The notes under the pieces: generated by a model
Database searches by the model: none
Told to the model about the DNA's origin: nothing
The model's input: only the letters and a program-made list of their open reading frames with translations
Program-made: the position numbers and the translations under genes
Part shown: positions 9,402 to 18,392 of the stretch, in pieces
Layout of the letters: each line of letters starts with the position of its first letter
How positions within the stretch are numbered: the first letter of the stretch is position 1
Assembly (NCBI GenBank): GCA_900545285.1
Contig: UQYK01000003.1
Coordinates: 1-64,000 of the forward strand
Length of the DNA: 64,000 nucleotides
DNA from: an uncultured Ruminococcus sp.
Lineage (GTDB): Bacteria > Bacillota > Clostridia > Oscillospirales > Ruminococcaceae
Direction of reading: 5' to 3'

Positions 9402-9706
9402 TTTACAAACTGGGAAAGTTCGTGTATAATAATAAAGATAGCATGCAAAATAACACTGGTACAGCACTTTGCTGTACGGCTTTTTGCGGCTGTTTTTTGG
9501 CGTTTCCGGCGATATCAGTCCGGAATGCGCCCTCGTAAAAAAAGTCACGGGACGGCCGGAGCACCGCGCTCTGCCGCCGCAGCATCCGGAATCCGGCATC
9601 TGCGGAAAAATGAAAAGTCCCGGTACGCAGCTGTCCGCGGATTGTTGGTACCTTTCCCGATATCCGGCAGAACGGCCGGCGGCGCACAGACAAAGGAGAG
9701 ACGAAG
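9402..9706 (+). promoter_or_regulatory. Promoter and long leader of murA
   Basis: TTTACA (9402-9407), 17 bases, TATAAT (9425-9430). The transcript would carry a leader of about 270 bases. Early in it, GTACAGC (9459-9465) and GCTGTAC (9471-9477) form a perfect hairpin followed by GGCTTTTTG, resembling a short terminator. The rest is GC-rich and likely structured but matches no riboswitch I know. The 100 bases between the cyclophilin gene and this promoter show nothing. Confidence 0.6.
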
Positions 9707-10996
9707 TTGGATAAGTTTGTCATTCACGGCGGCCATCGGCTCGCCGGCGAAATAGAGGTCAGCGGAGCGAAAAATGCTGCGGTCGCCCTGATACCGGCAA
9801 TATTGCTCAGCGATGAACCTTGTATTCTGGAAAACGTTCCGGATATCAGTGATGTTTCCATCAGTCTGCGGATTCTCTACGAGATGGGAGCACAAGTCGA
9901 ATATTTGAATAAAACAACCGTCCGCATTTCCGCTGCCGGACTCACCAATTACTGCGTACCGTATGAAAGCGCCAGAAAAATGCGCGCTTCCTATTACTTC
10001 CTGGGTGCGCTGCTGGGCCGGTACGGAAAGGCACGCGTTTCCATGCCTGGTGGATGCCCGTTAGGCGATCGCCCGATTGATCAGCACCTCAAGGCGTTTT
10101 CTGCACTGGGTGCAACATGCAGCATTGATCATGGTATGGTAGATCTGGTGGCAGATCAGCTGATCGGCGGACAGATTTACTTAGACGTTGTTTCCGTTGG
10201 CGCTACGATGAATGCCATGCTGGCTGCGGTTCGGGCAAAGGGCCTGACCATCATCGAAAATGCTGCAAAGGAACCCCACATTGTAGATCTTGCAAACTTC
10301 CTGAACTCTATGGGTGCCGATATCATGGGTGCCGGAACGGATGTCATTAAGATTCGCGGCGTAGATCATCTGCATGGTGCAGTGTACAGCGTCATTCCGG
10401 ATCAGATTGAAGCTGGCACATTTATGATTGCTGCGGCTGCTACCCGTGGTGACGTTCTGGTGAAAAATGTGATCCCGAAGCATCTGGAGCCGATTACAAG
10501 CAAGCTCCGGAAAATCGGCGTCAATATCGAAGAGTTTGACGACAGTGTCCGCGTGTGGGTAGACGGCCCGTTGGTGCGCACCAACGTAAAGACTATGCCG
10601 CATCCTGGATTCCCTACCGATATGCAGCCTCAGATTACCACGCTGCTGACGCTGGCAGAAGGAACCAGCATCATTACAGAAGGTGTCTGGGAACAGCGCT
10701 TCCGCTATGTGGATGAGCTGCGGCGCATGGGCGCAGATATCTCTGTAGACGGAAAGGTCGCAGTGGTAGAAGGCACTGGAAAGCTGACCGGCGCACCGGT
10801 AAAGGCGTGTGACCTTCGTGCAGGTGCTGCTTTGATTATTGCAGGACTGGCGGCTCACGGCATTACAGAAATCGAGGATATTTACCACATTGAGCGTGGT
10901 TATGCAAACCTGGACGCAAAGCTCCGGGAGATTGGTGCAGATATTCAGAAGGTATCTTTCCCGGCTGCGCAGGCAGAACTGAAAGAAGCACTGTAA
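9707..10996 (+). CDS. murA: UDP-N-acetylglucosamine 1-carboxyvinyltransferase
   Basis: Adds enolpyruvate from phosphoenolpyruvate to UDP-GlcNAc, the first committed step of peptidoglycan synthesis, and is the target of fosfomycin. The 429-residue protein starts with the family pattern IHGGHRLAGEIEVSGAKNA, with the substrate-binding Lys-Asn pair near 21-22. The catalytic Cys is present in MPGGCPLGDRP (about 114). The TTG start at 9707 is supported by AAAGGAG about 9 bases upstream. It is transcribed alone from 9402-9430 and ends at a clear terminator. Confidence 0.97.
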   Translation: MDKFVIHGGHRLAGEIEVSGAKNAAVALIPAILLSDEPCILENVPDISDVSISLRILYEMGAQVEYLNKTTVRISAAGLTNYCVPYESARKMRASYYFLGALLGRYGKARVSMPGGCPLGDRPIDQHLKAFSALGATCSIDHGMVDLVADQLIGGQIYLDVVSVGATMNAMLAAVRAKGLTIIENAAKEPHIVDLANFLNSMGADIMGAGTDVIKIRGVDHLHGAVYSVIPDQIEAGTFMIAAAATRGDVLVKNVIPKHLEPITSKLRKIGVNIEEFDDSVRVWVDGPLVRTNVKTMPHPGFPTDMQPQITTLLTLAEGTSIITEGVWEQRFRYVDELRRMGADISVDGKVAVVEGTGKLTGAPVKACDLRAGAALIIAGLAAHGITEIEDIYHIERGYANLDAKLREIGADIQKVSFPAAQAELKEAL

Positions 10997-11016
10997 GCAG
11001 ATTTGCAGAATGAAGA

Positions 11017-11045
11017 AAAGCCGTCAGCCTGGTTGACGGCTTTTG
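11017..11045 (+). terminator. Terminator after murA
   Basis: Perfect stem GCCGTCA (11020-11026) with TGACGGC (11034-11040) followed by four T. Confidence 0.85.
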
Positions 11046-11111
11046 TTATGGAAAAAACGGCGGCAGGAGACAGGTACTCTCCATCTGCTGTTTTGGAAAG
11101 GGGATTGGAAA

Positions 11112-11906
11112 TTGTCCAAATTTTATTCTCTGTTCAGTTCCAGCAAGGGAAACGCATCCTTCCTTGGAAACCCATCCGGCGGCGTGCTGGTGGATGCTGG
11201 GGTTTCCTGCCGGAAGCTGCTGCGTGCCTTAGAAGCGCATGACATTTCGCCGGAAGCGGTACAAGCTGTGTGCATTACCCATGCCCACACCGATCATATT
11301 GCCGGGCTGCGGGTGTTTCTGGGGAAATATCCGGTCCCGGTATATGCGACGGCCGATACCATTGCCGCTTTAAAAGGGATTGAAAAAATGCCCGGAGATG
11401 CGGAATTTCGGGAAATCGGCTTTTCCGAAACGGTACATATGGACACGATGGAAGTGACCGCTTTTCCCACCATGCATGATGCGACGGGAAGCTGCGGCTA
11501 TCGCTTTACCATGGCAGACGGTCAGACGTGTGCAGTCTGCACCGATCTGGGCTGTGTGACACCAGAGGTGGAGGCAGGCGTGTTTGGTGCAGATCTGGTG
11601 CTGCTGGAGGCAAATTATGACCCGAAAATGCTCCGGTACGGCCCGTATCCGGCGGCGCTTCAGGCGCGGATTCGGGGAGAATACGGTCACCTTTCCAACG
11701 GAGACAGCGCCGGAATGGCAGAGGAACTGATTGCCCACGGCACTACGCGAATCGTGCTGGGACACCTGAGCGAGAAGAACAATACCATGCCGCTGGCACA
11801 GCAGACAGTGCTGGAACATTTGCAGGAACAGGGAATGCGCCGAAATCAGGACTTTCTGATGCAGGTGGCATCTCCTGAAGGATTGGAACAGGCGGTGATT
11901 TTCTGA
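11112..11906 (+). CDS. WalJ/YycJ-like metallo-beta-lactamase-fold hydrolase
   Basis: A 264-residue MBL-fold protein. The N-terminus KFYSLFSSSKGNASFLG and the metal motif THAHTDHIAGL (about 57-67) match the YycJ/WalJ family, 5'-3' exonuclease-like proteins often linked to cell-wall control. The TTG start at 11112 gives this family N-terminus and sits about 8 bases after AAAGGGGA; the longer reading from 11043 begins in the murA terminator. Further metal ligands occur in LEANYD (about 171) and GHLS (about 216). Its stop overlaps the rlmH start (TGATG), so the two are coupled. Confidence 0.88.
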   Translation: MSKFYSLFSSSKGNASFLGNPSGGVLVDAGVSCRKLLRALEAHDISPEAVQAVCITHAHTDHIAGLRVFLGKYPVPVYATADTIAALKGIEKMPGDAEFREIGFSETVHMDTMEVTAFPTMHDATGSCGYRFTMADGQTCAVCTDLGCVTPEVEAGVFGADLVLLEANYDPKMLRYGPYPAALQARIRGEYGHLSNGDSAGMAEELIAHGTTRIVLGHLSEKNNTMPLAQQTVLEHLQEQGMRRNQDFLMQVASPEGLEQAVIF

Positions 11907-12385
11907 TGCAGACCGTACAAATTCTGGCGCTGGGAAAGTGTAAGGAGGGCTATCTCCGGGAAGCGTGCAGGGAATACGAAAAGCGCCTGTCCCGGTACTG
12001 CCGGTTACAGATTACAGAGCTGGAGCCAGCGGCACTCTCCCAGAATCCTTCGGAAAAGGAGATTGCGGCGGCGCTGGAAAAAGAGGGCGCAGAGCTGTTG
12101 AAACGCGCCAAGGGCTACTGCATTGCCATGTGCATTGAGGGCAAGCAGCTTACCAGCCCTGACCTTGCCGAAAAGCTGGAACAGGCCGCACAGGGCGGAG
12201 ACAGCGGCGCCGTGACCTTTTTGATCGGCAGTTCCTATGGTCTGGCACCAGCCGTGAAGCAGCGCGCCCAGCTGCGGCTGTCCATGTCCGCCATGACATT
12301 TCCCCATCAGCTGGCACGAGTGATGCTTCTGGAGCAGATTTACCGGGGTTATCAGATTTTGGCCGGGACAAAGTATCATAAGTAG
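11906..12385 (+). CDS. rlmH: 23S rRNA (pseudouridine1915-N3)-methyltransferase
   Basis: SPOUT-class methyltransferase that methylates pseudouridine 1915 in helix 69 of 23S rRNA using S-adenosylmethionine. The 159-residue length is exact for the family. The trefoil-knot signature is present: FLIGSSYGLAP (about 106-116), LSMSAMTFPHQLAR (about 125-138) and the C-terminal YRGYQILAGTKYHK. The neighbourhood with walJ is common in Firmicutes. It overlaps the upstream stop by one base. Confidence 0.96.
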   Translation: MQTVQILALGKCKEGYLREACREYEKRLSRYCRLQITELEPAALSQNPSEKEIAAALEKEGAELLKRAKGYCIAMCIEGKQLTSPDLAEKLEQAAQGGDSGAVTFLIGSSYGLAPAVKQRAQLRLSMSAMTFPHQLARVMLLEQIYRGYQILAGTKYHK

Positions 12386-12397
12386 GAGGGAGCTTTT

Positions 12398-13024
12398 ATG
12401 AAAAAAGCAATGACAATTGCCTATCCGGTAGGCAAAAATCTCTATTTGAATATCACAAACCGCTGTCCCTGTGCATGTACCTTCTGCATTCGCAGCATGG
12501 GGGACACGGTATACGGTTCGGATTCCCTGTGGCTGGAGCACGAACCCTCTCAGCAGGAAATCGAACAGGCGCTGGAGGCGTATGACCTTTCTCAGTATGC
12601 AGAGGTGGTGTTCTGCGGCTTTGGAGAGCCGACGGAACGGCTGGAAACCTTACGGGAAACCGCAAAATATCTGAAAAATCACGGTGTAAAAACCATTCGC
12701 CTGAATACCAATGGCCTGTCCGACCTGATTCATGGACGGCCGACAGCACAGGAGTTGGAAGGATTGGTGGACATTGTTTCCGTCAGTCTGAATGCCGGCA
12801 CAGAACAGGAATACCTGGAAGTGACACGGCCAAAGTTTGGTGCAAAGGCCTTTGAGGCCATGCAGCAGTTTGCAGTGGACTGCAAACAATATGTGCCAAA
12901 GGTGATGATGAGCGTGGTGGATGTGCTGGAGCCCTCGGAACTGGAAGCGGCAAAGGCACTTTCCCAGAAGCTCGGCATTTATCTGCGCATCCGGACATTT
13001 GATAATCCGGGAAGCCGGCGGTAA
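12398..13024 (+). CDS. Radical SAM protein (TatD-linked type)
   Basis: A 208-residue radical SAM protein with the cluster motif CPCACTFC (about residues 25-32), where Cys at positions 1-of-motif spacing CxxxCxxC binds the 4Fe-4S cluster, followed by the glycine-rich SAM contact FCGFGEPTE (about 72-80). The short length and the LYLNITNRC opening resemble the family often encoded beside tatD nucleases; no tatD is present here. GGAGGGAG precedes the ATG by about 8 bases, and it follows rlmH by 12 bases. The substrate is unknown. Confidence 0.8.
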   Translation: MKKAMTIAYPVGKNLYLNITNRCPCACTFCIRSMGDTVYGSDSLWLEHEPSQQEIEQALEAYDLSQYAEVVFCGFGEPTERLETLRETAKYLKNHGVKTIRLNTNGLSDLIHGRPTAQELEGLVDIVSVSLNAGTEQEYLEVTRPKFGAKAFEAMQQFAVDCKQYVPKVMMSVVDVLEPSELEAAKALSQKLGIYLRIRTFDNPGSRR

Positions 13025-13062
13025 TGCCGGGAAAGCTGTAAGCAGCGGAAACGGAAGAAAAG

Positions 13063-13100
13063 ACGGCTCTTGTCGGGAAAGACCGGCAGGAGCCGTTTTT
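13063..13100 (+). terminator. Terminator after the radical SAM gene
   Basis: Long imperfect stem ACGGCTCTTGTCGG (13063-13076) with CCGGCAGGAGCCGT (13083-13096) and a T run. Confidence 0.85.
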
Positions 13101-13174
13101 CTGGCTACTATAGCGAAAATTTGGGGAACAGATTGTGAAGAATTGGCCAAAAAGCGAAAAAATAAAAAATACCA

Positions 13175-13203
13175 TTGACAAGGCAGAAGAGAAATCGTAT
13201 AAT
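13175..13203 (+). promoter_or_regulatory. Promoter of the RNase J leader / candidate RNA
   Basis: TTGACA (13175-13180), 17 bases, TATAAT (13198-13203): perfect consensus, 700 bases before the next gene. Confidence 0.85.
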
Positions 13204-13209
13204 GATATT

Positions 13210-13346
13210 ATGTATTACTGTACGTGATTCCGGGAAAACTGCTCTCAGGGCATGATTTTCTGCCGGAAGCCTGTTCCCGGTGCAGACCAGGGAACAGGGA
13301 TAAATGCAACCCGATCTGAATCCTGATGGGGGCTGCTTTTCTTTTT
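13210..13346 (+). ncRNA. Candidate structured RNA (6S-like architecture)
   Basis: Downstream of the perfect promoter lies a strong apical hairpin, CCTGTTCCC (13270-13278) with GGGAACAGG (13290-13298), enclosed by two mostly unpaired arms of about 20 bases and a closing stem TCAGG (13245-13249) with CCTGA (13322-13326) that can extend outward through CTGCTC. A T-rich run TTTTCTTTTT (13337-13346) follows. Closing stem, open bubble, apical stem is the outline of 6S RNA, but I cannot confirm the family; it could also be a cis leader of the RNase J gene. Confidence 0.4.
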
Positions 13347-13900
13347 GGTTGCGATACGCTGCCTGTTGTGCGGACGAAAAAATTGCCGGCAGGCCGTGTT
13401 TTGATACATACGGGACTGACAGGAGCCAAACGTGTGCTCTCTGCTCCCGATTCAATGGGAAACAGAAAACGGACAGGTGCTGACGGAACTTGAATGATAA
13501 GATGTATGCACCGCTGTTTCCGGAACAATGCATTTCAGCAGAACGATTTTTGAAAACGTTTCGCGGATAGAAAAACGAAACATGAGCAGACGGCATGCCG
13601 CATACGCAGAAAAGATGCTGTTTTTGAAACAATAGGGTCGGGCGGCTTGCCGGATCTTCTGCAGCGGAATGGGCAGAAAAGAATCTGTAAAAAAATCCGG
13701 TGGAATCGGATAGAAAAAATGTGCTTGTATTTTTGCTTCTGCTTTCAAATACGCAGAAAAAACGGAAGTTTTGTGAGAGAAGGACTGCTTTTGTCCGGGA
13801 AAATACGGCGGCTTTTTTGGACTAGTGTGCCACTGCCGGAAAACGGGATTTTCTGTCACGCTGCCTGAAATGGATTTCTGTTTCCTGACAGAAAGTGAGG
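13347..13900 (+). other. Long untranslated stretch before RNase J
   Basis: About 550 bases without a supportable gene: short reading frames exist on both strands but none has a ribosome binding site or a recognisable product. Several short hairpins occur (for example CTGCC with GGCAG around 13350-13392, ATGCA with TGCAT around 13505-13535). I see no second clear promoter. Confidence 0.5.
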
Positions 13901-13908
13901 ATATTTGA

Positions 13909-15756
13909 TTGGCTACAGAAAAAGAACAGATGCGGGAACCGCGCAGCGGCTCTCAGACGAGAAAGAGAAACTATGGCGCACGCCCCAGACAGCAGGGGGA
14001 AGAACGCAGATCCTCCGGCGGTGTCTACCGGAACCACAGCCGGAACAATAATGCCGCAGCACATGGCTCCAGAAATAATGGGAGACGGGATGCCAAGCGG
14101 ACACCGGTGAGAATCATTCCCCTGGGCGGTCTGAATGAAATCGGAAAGAACATGACCGTCTTTGAGTGCTGCAATGATATGTTTATCCTGGACTGCGGCC
14201 TTGCTTTTCCGGATATGGATATGCCGGGCGTAGATATTGTAATCCCGGACTTCACCTACGTGGAGGGCAACAAGGACCGCATTCGCGGAATTGTGATTAC
14301 CCACGGCCATGAGGACCATATCGGCGGTCTGGCATATTTGCTGAAGAAAATCAATGTGCCCATTTATGGTACCCGGATGACGCTGGGTCTGATCAAAGGC
14401 AAGCTGGAAGAACACGGCCTTTTGAAGCAGGCAAAGCTTATTGAAGTAGAACCGCGGAAAACCGTGAAAATGGGCTGTATGGCCGTAGAATTTATTAAGG
14501 TAAACCACTCCATCCCCGGTGCAGTGGGCATGGCAATTCACACACCGGCCGGTATTATTGTGCACACCGGTGACTTTAAGGTAGACTTTTCTCCCATTGA
14601 TGATGAAATCATTGATCTGGCTCGGTTCGGTGAACTGGGCAGCCGGGGCGTTCTGGCGCTGATGGCAGATTCTACCAATGCGGAGCGCACAGGCTTTACC
14701 TGTTCTGAGCGCACAGTGGGCGGCTCTTTTGAAAAGCTCTTTAAACGGGCAGAGGGAAAGCGGATTATTATTGCTACATTTTCCTCCAATGTGCACCGGG
14801 TGCAGCAGATCATTGATCAGGCGCAGCACTACGGCAGAAAGGTTGCCGTATTCGGCCGGAGCATGATTCATGTTATCAATACAGCCATAGAACTGGGCTA
14901 TCTGACCGTGCCGAAGGGCATGATTATTGATATTGACGAAATGAACCGCTATCCGGATGAGAAGATCGTATTGGTTACAACCGGCAGCCAGGGCGAACCG
15001 CTTTCGGCGCTGACGCGTATGGCGATGAACAGCCACAAAAAGGTTTCCATCACCCCCAACGACTTCATCATCATTTCTGCAAAGCCCATTCCGGGCAATG
15101 AAAAGTTTGTCACCCGTGTGGTCAATGAACTGATGAAATCCGGCGCGGAAGTAATCTACGAATCCATGTATGAGGTACACGTTTCCGGCCACGCCTGCCA
15201 GGAGGAACTGAAGCTGATTCACGCGCTGACCAAGCCGAAGTTCTTTATTCCGGTGCACGGCGAATACAAGCACCTGGTGAAGCATGCAGAAATCGCCAAA
15301 TCTATGGGCATGCCGGAAGAAAACATTCTGATTTGCAGCATCGGTGACGTGATTGAAACAGACGGCCAGAGCATGCGCGTGGTTTCTCAGGTTCCTGCCG
15401 GCCGTGTTATGGTAGACGGTCTGGGTGTAGGCGATGTCGGCTCTATTGTCCTGCGGGATCGAAAGCATCTGGCACAGGACGGCCTGATTATTGTTGTAAT
15501 CGGAATCGAACGGATGTCCAATTCCCTGGTGGCCGGACCGGATATCATTTCCAGAGGCTTTGTCTACGTCCGGGAATCCGAGGAGCTGATGGAAGAGGCA
15601 CGTCGGGTGCTCTCCCGTGTGCTGGATAACTGCACGGCGCATGATCTGAAGGAATGGGGCTCTTTGAAAACAAAGCTGCGGGATGTATTGTCTGAATTTA
15701 TCTATGAAAAAACCAAGCGCAGCCCGATGATTCTGCCGATTATTATGGAAGTGTAA
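13909..15756 (+). CDS. Ribonuclease J
   Basis: A beta-CASP metallo-beta-lactamase ribonuclease with 5'-3' exo- and endonuclease activity in mRNA decay and rRNA maturation. After a basic, Gln/Arg/Asn-rich tail of about 60 residues not typical of RNase J1 of Bacillus, the core starts at VRIIPLGGLNEIGKNM; the zinc motif THGHEDHIGG is near 133-142, TGDFK near 224, DSTNAE near 255, and the beta-CASP elements SSNVHR and VHGEYKHL (about 287 and 446) follow. The TTG start at 13909 follows GTGAGG by about 8 bases. 615 residues. One cannot tell J1 from J2 here. Confidence 0.95.
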   Translation: MATEKEQMREPRSGSQTRKRNYGARPRQQGEERRSSGGVYRNHSRNNNAAAHGSRNNGRRDAKRTPVRIIPLGGLNEIGKNMTVFECCNDMFILDCGLAFPDMDMPGVDIVIPDFTYVEGNKDRIRGIVITHGHEDHIGGLAYLLKKINVPIYGTRMTLGLIKGKLEEHGLLKQAKLIEVEPRKTVKMGCMAVEFIKVNHSIPGAVGMAIHTPAGIIVHTGDFKVDFSPIDDEIIDLARFGELGSRGVLALMADSTNAERTGFTCSERTVGGSFEKLFKRAEGKRIIIATFSSNVHRVQQIIDQAQHYGRKVAVFGRSMIHVINTAIELGYLTVPKGMIIDIDEMNRYPDEKIVLVTTGSQGEPLSALTRMAMNSHKKVSITPNDFIIISAKPIPGNEKFVTRVVNELMKSGAEVIYESMYEVHVSGHACQEELKLIHALTKPKFFIPVHGEYKHLVKHAEIAKSMGMPEENILICSIGDVIETDGQSMRVVSQVPAGRVMVDGLGVGDVGSIVLRDRKHLAQDGLIIVVIGIERMSNSLVAGPDIISRGFVYVRESEELMEEARRVLSRVLDNCTAHDLKEWGSLKTKLRDVLSEFIYEKTKRSPMILPIIMEV

Positions 15757-15786
15757 GCAGGAAACCGGATTTTTCGGGATTCCATG

Positions 15787-15817
15787 GCCGCAGCCGGAAA
15801 ATGCTGCTGTGGCTTTT
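15787..15817 (+). terminator. Possible weak terminator after RNase J
   Basis: Stem GCCGCAGC (15787-15794) with GCTGTGGC (15806-15813, one G-T pair) followed by four T. It may only attenuate, since the next gene starts 38 bases on with no obvious promoter. Confidence 0.45.
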
Positions 15818-15855
15818 ACACGCCGATTTCTTCATGGAATAGGGGAGAATAGAGC

Positions 15856-17820
15856 ATGAAACGAAAATATGCAGCCATTGGCATTACCTTTGCGCTGTGG
15901 TTGATCAGCGTTTTGCTGCCGCTGTTTGGTGTGGTATTCAAACGCGTGCCGCAGCAGGTGCTGACGGCGCAGCTGCTGGTGATTTTGTTAATCAGTGTAG
16001 TGATTTGCCTGCAATGGTTCTGGCTGCGAAAGGCCGAGCGGCAGCAGCTGGTGTCTGCCAAGGGCGACATTGAAGGCACAGGTATGAATGCACTCCAGAG
16101 CATGACAATTCCCATGCTGTTTGCCGCACACACCGGTGAAATCCTGTGGTACAATACCGCGTTTTCCGCCCGGTTTCTTCAAAGCCGCTCCGCGTTGGGA
16201 CGAACAGTGCAGGATGTGATTCATCTGAATCTGGCAGCGCTGGATCAGAACCGGGATTTGCTCATGGAGCACAATGGCCTCAGCTATCGGGTACATGCCA
16301 CATCGAATATTCAGAATCAACAGGAAATTGTTGCGGTACAGTTCCTGGAAATCACAGATATTCTGCGGCTGCAAAATGAAAATACCAATTCTCGTCCCTG
16401 TGTGCTGCTGCTGGTGATCGACAGCTATGACGATCTGCTGCAATATGCCAAGGAGAGCGAAAAGGCACAGGTTTCCGCAGAAGTGGAACAAGTGCTGGAA
16501 CACTTTATGCAGGGAACAGACGGCGTAATCCGAAAGGTGGAAAACGATCTGTTCTATGCGGTGATGGAATCCAGACACCTGCATGAAATTATGCGAAACC
16601 GCTTTCATGTGCTGGATGAGGCGAGACAGATTCGGGTCAATGACCGGATGCATATTACGTTTTCCATTGGCGTGGGAGACGGCGCATCCTCTTTGGCAGA
16701 AAGTGAAAAATTCGCCAGACAGTCTCTGGATATGGCACTGGGACGCGGCGGCGACCAGGCTGCTGTGAAAACGGAAAACGGTTTTTGCTTCTTTGGCGGT
16801 GCGTCAAAGGGCGTGGAGAAGAAGTCCAAGACGAAGATTCGCTCCATTGCGCTGGCAATGCAGGAACTGATTGAAAATTCGGATCAGGTCTTTCTCATGG
16901 GGCACCGCTTCGGCGATCTGGACTCCGTGGGTTCTGCCTGCGGCCTGGCAGGTGCGGTGCGTCTGATGCAAAAGCCGTCCTATGTGGTGGTCAACCGGCA
17001 GAGCTGTCTGGCCACACAGCTGATCGACCGGATGGCGCAGTGCAGCGACGGCCCCCATTTTCTGGAGCCAGTGGATGCATTGGCGCAAGTTACGGAAAAC
17101 AGTCTGCTGATTATTGTAGATACGCATAATAAAGATATTCTGGAAAGCGTGGATCTTTACCACGCGGCGCGGTATGTCATTGTCATTGACCACCACCGGA
17201 AGAATGTCAACTTTATCGAAAATGCAGTGATTTTCCACCATGAGCCGTATGCCTCTTCTGCATCGGAGATGGTGACAGAAATTATCCAGTATTTCCGGAC
17301 GGATACAGAAATATCCGCAGCCTATGCAGATGCGCTGCTGTCCGGCATTATGCTGGATACGAAAAACTTTGTGATGCGAACTGGCGTGCGGACATTTGAA
17401 GCGGCGGCATATCTGCGGAAAATCGGTGCAGATACCATCCAGGTAAAAACCCTGTTTTCCAACACTATTTCCATGTACTCCATGCGTGCGCAGATTGTTT
17501 CCCACGCGGAGCTTTATCGGAACAATGCCATTTCCGTTGTGAAGATGCCCTCTCAGGATGCCAGAGTGCTGGCGGCACAGGCAGCCGATGAACTGCTGAG
17601 CATTCAGGGGGTTGAGGCTTCCTTTGTCATCTATGCCGCGGAGCCGGGCGCTGCAATTTCTGCCCGTTCTATGGGAAATGTAAATGTACAGGTGATTATG
17701 GAACAGCTGGGCGGCGGCGGCCATCAAACCATGGCGGCGGCACAGCTGCCACGCTGTACCATCCAGGAGGCAAAGGAACAGCTCCTGCTGATATTGGAAG
17801 CACAGGAACTGGAACGATAA
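15856..17820 (+). CDS. gdpP: Cyclic-di-AMP phosphodiesterase GdpP-like
   Basis: Membrane-bound enzyme that hydrolyses c-di-AMP to pApA. 654 residues with the family order: two N-terminal membrane segments (about 8-27 and 34-53), a PAS-like domain (about 70-175), a degenerate GGDEF domain (about 175-300), then DHH and DHHA1 domains. DHH metal motifs are seen as GHRFGDLDSVGS (about 349-360), VDTHNKD (about 421) and VIDHHRK (about 445); DHHA1 ends with GGGGHQTMAAAQL (about 618). It precedes rplI by 49 bases, the conserved gdpP-rplI-dnaB order in Firmicutes. Confidence 0.95.
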   Translation: MKRKYAAIGITFALWLISVLLPLFGVVFKRVPQQVLTAQLLVILLISVVICLQWFWLRKAERQQLVSAKGDIEGTGMNALQSMTIPMLFAAHTGEILWYNTAFSARFLQSRSALGRTVQDVIHLNLAALDQNRDLLMEHNGLSYRVHATSNIQNQQEIVAVQFLEITDILRLQNENTNSRPCVLLLVIDSYDDLLQYAKESEKAQVSAEVEQVLEHFMQGTDGVIRKVENDLFYAVMESRHLHEIMRNRFHVLDEARQIRVNDRMHITFSIGVGDGASSLAESEKFARQSLDMALGRGGDQAAVKTENGFCFFGGASKGVEKKSKTKIRSIALAMQELIENSDQVFLMGHRFGDLDSVGSACGLAGAVRLMQKPSYVVVNRQSCLATQLIDRMAQCSDGPHFLEPVDALAQVTENSLLIIVDTHNKDILESVDLYHAARYVIVIDHHRKNVNFIENAVIFHHEPYASSASEMVTEIIQYFRTDTEISAAYADALLSGIMLDTKNFVMRTGVRTFEAAAYLRKIGADTIQVKTLFSNTISMYSMRAQIVSHAELYRNNAISVVKMPSQDARVLAAQAADELLSIQGVEASFVIYAAEPGAAISARSMGNVNVQVIMEQLGGGGHQTMAAAQLPRCTIQEAKEQLLLILEAQELER

Positions 17821-17869
17821 ACGGGAATGTGTTTTCCGCTGAAATCCCCTTGAGAAAGGAAGAAGAAAT

Positions 17870-18316
17870 ATGAAGGTAATTTTTGTACAGGATGTAAAAG
17901 GCTCTGGAAAAAAGGGCGAGGTCAAGAATGTATCAGACGGCTATGCCCGGAACATGCTGCTGAAAAAGGGTCTGGCAGTAGAGGCAACCCCGCAGAATCT
18001 GTCTGAACTCTCCGGTAAGCAGTCCTCGGCAGCCCATAAAATTGATGTGGAAAAGCAGAATGCACAGGCAATTGCCGACCAGCTGAAGGGCAAGACCGTT
18101 CACGCTGCGGCAAAGGCAGGAAACGGCGGAAAGCTGTTTGGTGCTGTCACAGCAGCGCAGATTGCAGAATGCATTGCCGCAGAGTACGGCTGTAAGATTG
18201 ACAAGAAAAAGATCAGCCTGAAATCAGATATCAAGAACTTTGGTACCTATGAGGCAGAAATTCGCCTGTATGCCGGAATCTCGGTAAAGGTGACAGTAGA
18301 AGTTGCAGAGGGATAA
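17870..18316 (+). CDS. rplI: 50S ribosomal protein L9
   Basis: Ribosomal protein L9, 148 residues, usual length. The N-terminal RNA-binding domain has the hallmark [20 protein letters not shown] (about residues 8-27), followed by the long connecting helix and a C-terminal domain with the KKKISL segment. GAAAGGAAG lies 8 bases upstream of the ATG. Confidence 0.97.
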   Translation: MKVIFVQDVKGSGKKGEVKNVSDGYARNMLLKKGLAVEATPQNLSELSGKQSSAAHKIDVEKQNAQAIADQLKGKTVHAAAKAGNGGKLFGAVTAAQIAECIAAEYGCKIDKKKISLKSDIKNFGTYEAEIRLYAGISVKVTVEVAEG

Positions 18317-18340
18317 GCATCCGCTCTGAAATACAGCAGA

Positions 18341-18373
18341 AATGCGGACCGGTTTTCGGCCCGCATTATTTTT
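18341..18373 (+). terminator. Internal terminator between rplI and dnaB
   Basis: AATGCGG (18341-18347) pairs with CCGCATT (18361-18367) with inner GGACC/GGCCC-type pairs, followed by ATTTTT. Located inside the operon 20 bases before dnaB, so it probably reduces rather than ends transcription. Confidence 0.7.
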
Positions 18374-18392
18374 CCCACAGGAGGGAACGATT

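Noticed and set aside
13822..15642. 606-residue open frame on the minus strand opposite RNase J
   Set aside because: Rich in His, Cys, Gln and Asn with no domain; it is the antisense shadow of a well-supported gene.
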